NCBI GenBank assembly: GCA_021802375.1 | Contig: JAKAAL010000151.1 | Coordinates: 1 to 8,159 of the forward strand | Reading direction: 5' to 3' | From: Bacillota bacterium | GTDB lineage: Bacteria; Bacillota_E; Sulfobacillia; Sulfobacillales; Sulfobacillaceae | DNA length: 8,159 nt | Shown here: positions 6,375 through 8,159 of the stretch, in pieces | Layout of the letters: the number at the start of each line of letters is the position of its first letter | Position numbering within the stretch: the stretch's first letter is position 1 | The notes under the pieces: generated by a model | Told to the model about the DNA's origin: nothing | Database searches by the model: none | What the model saw: the letters and a program-made list of their open reading frames with translations, nothing else | Position numbers and translations under genes: made by a program

Positions 6375-6460
6375 AGACGAACCTGGAACAAAAATGGTGC
6401 CAAGAGTTGGGGACACCGTGATGGCGGTGAAATCGGGCTTCCGGACAAAGGGGTTGGGCT

Positions 6461-7165
6461 GTGAGCACGTTATTTGCGGTAGCCACCGGTCTTTTTCAGC
6501 CGTCGTCAACACTAGCAGGCCAGGCTCTTCAGGGTCTGGTTGATATCCGGCTTGGTCAGCCCAACGCGCCCGAGGCGACGACAGTCGAAGCTTGCCTTTA
6601 CACCGGGCGCAATCTCGCAGAGGTCATGAGCGGGCACGTGCGGGGCCCGCTTCACGAACCATTGCAGGAGTTAATTCAACACCATTCGATCTTTATTCGC
6701 CATCCTGCCCTCTATGTCAATGCCCACCGACCAGATGCTTTTCGGAAGCCCCCCACTCCTGTCATGGCTGCCGTGGAGGCGGCCGGCCTGCCTCTGCGCA
6801 CCATGGGGCATCTGCGACGCGGCGAAGCATTGCCGCCGGATGTCACAGGTCAAGGATTTTGGACGCGCGGACACCGTGATTTGACGTTGCTCACCGCGTC
6901 TATGGCGGCCGACCTCTTGGAGCACTGGATTGCCGCAGGCCAAGACGTGGTCTTCGAATTGGAAGAGCGCGTGCAGTCCGATGTTCGGGACGCCTTATTC
7001 GAGACACTTTCGGAACGAAGGGTGCCCTGGCTGGTGTTGGGGCTTCCGGGCCGCCGAGTCCTCGCTTGGCCGGACGCGGTTCCGGTATTCAGCCGGGGCC
7101 TGGCTTTCCCGTCGGAAACGATGGGGGTCGACGCCCTGCTGCCGTGGCTTTGGAGTTTGTCATGA
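6461..7165 (+). CDS. Hypothetical protein of unknown family, coupled to mutS2
   Basis: I do not recognise this 234-residue protein. It has no evident signal peptide, membrane helix, Walker motif or metal-binding cysteine pattern (one Cys, at 45). The middle is histidine-rich (His59, 65, 74, 75, 81, 89). Residues about 141-187 look helical and acidic (ASMAADLLEHW, VVFELEERVQSDVRDALFE). They are followed by a hydrophobic strand with a turn, PWLVLGLPGRRV (189-200), and the C-terminal tail VDALLPWLWSL. An alpha/beta cytoplasmic protein is the most I can infer. The GTG start at 6461 is supported by AAAGGGG at 6447-6453, seven bases upstream. Its codon use resembles the other genes, so it looks like a real gene. 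The stop overlaps the mutS2 start as ATGA (7162-7165), implying translational coupling and perhaps a related role. Confidence 0.75.
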   Translation: MSTLFAVATGLFQPSSTLAGQALQGLVDIRLGQPNAPEATTVEACLYTGRNLAEVMSGHVRGPLHEPLQELIQHHSIFIRHPALYVNAHRPDAFRKPPTPVMAAVEAAGLPLRTMGHLRRGEALPPDVTGQGFWTRGHRDLTLLTASMAADLLEHWIAAGQDVVFELEERVQSDVRDALFETLSERRVPWLVLGLPGRRVLAWPDAVPVFSRGLAFPSETMGVDALLPWLWSLS

Positions 7166-8159
7166 ACCAGCATGCCATGGAACGGCTAGAGCTTCCGTTG
7201 GTGTTGGACGGGCTGGCGCGATTCGCCGAAACGGAGACGGGACAAAACCAGTTGCGCCAGATGCGGCCGGTCCCTGATCTGCAATGGCTTCGGGAACGCC
7301 ACGCTTGGTTTTCGGAGGCCCAATTATCACCGGCCGTGAAAGCGATCACGTTGACGGGGGCCATCGATTTGAGCCCATTGCTGGAGCGCGCTCAAAAAGG
7401 CGGCCTCCTTTATCCGGTGGATCTGTGGCCATTGGCGGTGACGATTGAGCGTGGTGAGCATATGCAAGCGGCGTTGAACGAGGAATCCACTCCCACCCTG
7501 GCGCGCCAATGGGGGTCGTTTAACCCACCAAGATGGCTTCGCCAGGCGATTGCCGCGGTATTGGCGGACGATTTGTCCATCCGCGACACCGCCAGTCCGC
7601 GTCTTTTAGAGATTCGCCGGCAGATACGGGCGTTAGAAACAGAAATCGATCAGGTGTTTCAACGGCTATTGCGGTCGCCATCGTGGAGCGAGGCGTTGCA
7701 AGATGCGTTGATTACGGTGCGCAACGGACGGCGGGTGGTCCCCGTCAAGCACACGTTTCGCCATAAGGTGGCGGGCTTGGTTCACGACCAGTCAGGCAGT
7801 GGACAAACCGTATTCATCGAACCGATGGCGGTGGTGGAGCGGCAAAATCAGATCATGGGCTTGCAGCGCGAGGAAGAAGAGGAGATTGAGCGTATCTTGC
7901 GTCAGCTGACAGGCCAGGTGGTTCAAGCCGGGGAGGCGTTGAAAGCTTTAAGCCTCGGCGTGATTGGCTTGGATGTGGTGCTGGCTCAGGTGCGGTGGGC
8001 CGAGAGGTTTCAAGCCGGATTGCCGCGCATTGGGGGCGATACCTTGGTGTTAGACAGTGCGCGTCATCCGCTCCTGACTCAAGCGGTGCCCCTCTCTCTA
8101 GATTGCGGAGGCAAACACCCCGGCCTTGTCATGATTTGTTCCAATTGGCGCCGGACTAC
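7162..8159 (+). CDS. mutS2: Endonuclease MutS2, N-terminal part (3' truncated by window edge)
   Basis: MutS2 is a MutS-family ATPase. It is known for suppressing recombination in some bacteria and, in Bacillus, for acting on collided ribosomes. The frame is open from ATG 7162 to the window end, giving 332 complete codons of a protein normally near 780. The N-terminal lever/clamp region is present: ITVRNGRRVVPVK (184-196), the family-typical GLVHDQSGSGQTVFIEP (205-221), an acidic EEEEEIERIL helix (237-246), and ARHPLL (300-305) leading into the ATPase domain. After VMI (323-325), where ITGPNTGGKT (Walker A) would be expected, the sequence reads CSNWRRTT and no P-loop is visible. This may be an end-of-sequence error. 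The Smr nuclease domain would lie beyond the window. The start overlaps the preceding stop by four bases, and no strong separate ribosome binding site is seen. Confidence 0.93.
   Translation, partial: MNQHAMERLELPLVLDGLARFAETETGQNQLRQMRPVPDLQWLRERHAWFSEAQLSPAVKAITLTGAIDLSPLLERAQKGGLLYPVDLWPLAVTIERGEHMQAALNEESTPTLARQWGSFNPPRWLRQAIAAVLADDLSIRDTASPRLLEIRRQIRALETEIDQVFQRLLRSPSWSEALQDALITVRNGRRVVPVKHTFRHKVAGLVHDQSGSGQTVFIEPMAVVERQNQIMGLQREEEEEIERILRQLTGQVVQAGEALKALSLGVIGLDVVLAQVRWAERFQAGLPRIGGDTLVLDSARHPLLTQAVPLSLDCGGKHPGLVMICSNWRRT

Larger units (their letters stand above)
5868..6460. other. Gene-poor stretch between zapA and the unknown gene
   Basis: About 590 bases contain no ORF I can recognise on either strand. 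The first 120 bases hold two hairpins, one probably a terminator. AT-rich patches interrupt the GC-rich background at 6024-6036 (TTAAATTTAA, a 10-bp palindrome at 6026-6035) and 6141-6155 (AATTTTAATTTAATA). These could be part of promoters, but neither has a good -35 partner; TTGCTC 6001-6006 with TTTAAA 6025-6030 is the nearest candidate. A 12-bp palindrome lies at 6114-6125, and the 9-mer AGGCGTTTT occurs twice (6079-6087, 6155-6163). In many Firmicutes cvpA occupies this location; no CvpA-like run of membrane helices is visible. Confidence 0.6.

Noticed and set aside
6394..6543. 49-codon ORF from ATG 6394 overlapping the start of the unknown gene
   Set aside because: It is in a different frame from the well-supported 6461 gene, has no good ribosome binding site, and looks like a shadow.

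Overview
This window is a GC-rich stretch of bacterial chromosome with every gene on the + strand. It suggests a high-GC, Gram-positive member of the Firmicutes. The reasons are the order infC-rpmI-rplT followed by an rRNA methyltransferase, pheS-pheT, zapA and mutS2, the tRNA-sensing T-box leader before pheS, and strong AGGAGG-type ribosome binding sites with several GTG starts. A Sulfobacillus-like or related lineage is my guess from base composition and gene order; I cannot confirm it without a search.

Layout. Bases 1-1905 hold a translation cluster: the 3' part of initiation factor IF-3 (infC), ribosomal proteins L35 (rpmI) and L20 (rplT), and a SpoU/TrmH-type RNA 2'-O-methyltransferase. 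Bases 1906-2141 form a T-box leader with a legible Stem I, a UUC (Phe) specifier, and mutually exclusive antiterminator and terminator hairpins. The leader controls pheS (2142-3155) and pheT (3167-5488), the two subunits of phenylalanyl-tRNA synthetase. A gap of 91 bases leads to zapA (5580-5867), which encodes a Z-ring assembly factor. Two hairpins follow, the second looking like an intrinsic terminator. About 590 bases without a convincing gene (5868-6460) then contain a 12-bp perfect palindrome, AT-rich patches and doubtful small ORFs. Last come an unrecognised 234-residue protein gene (6461-7165) and mutS2, which overlaps it by four bases and runs off the window.

How it fits together. The first block builds and modifies the translation machinery. 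The T-box lets uncharged tRNA-Phe switch on its own synthetase. zapA and mutS2 belong to a conserved Firmicutes neighbourhood that usually has cvpA and often polX between them; here those are replaced by the gene-poor stretch and the unknown ORF.

Points most worth a second look are the unknown gene translationally coupled to mutS2, the loss of a recognisable Walker A motif in the last ~23 bases of mutS2 (probably an end-of-sequence artefact), and the structured, gene-poor region after zapA. I see no CRISPR array, insertion sequence, prophage or tRNA/rRNA gene. Most of the window is ordinary core genome.
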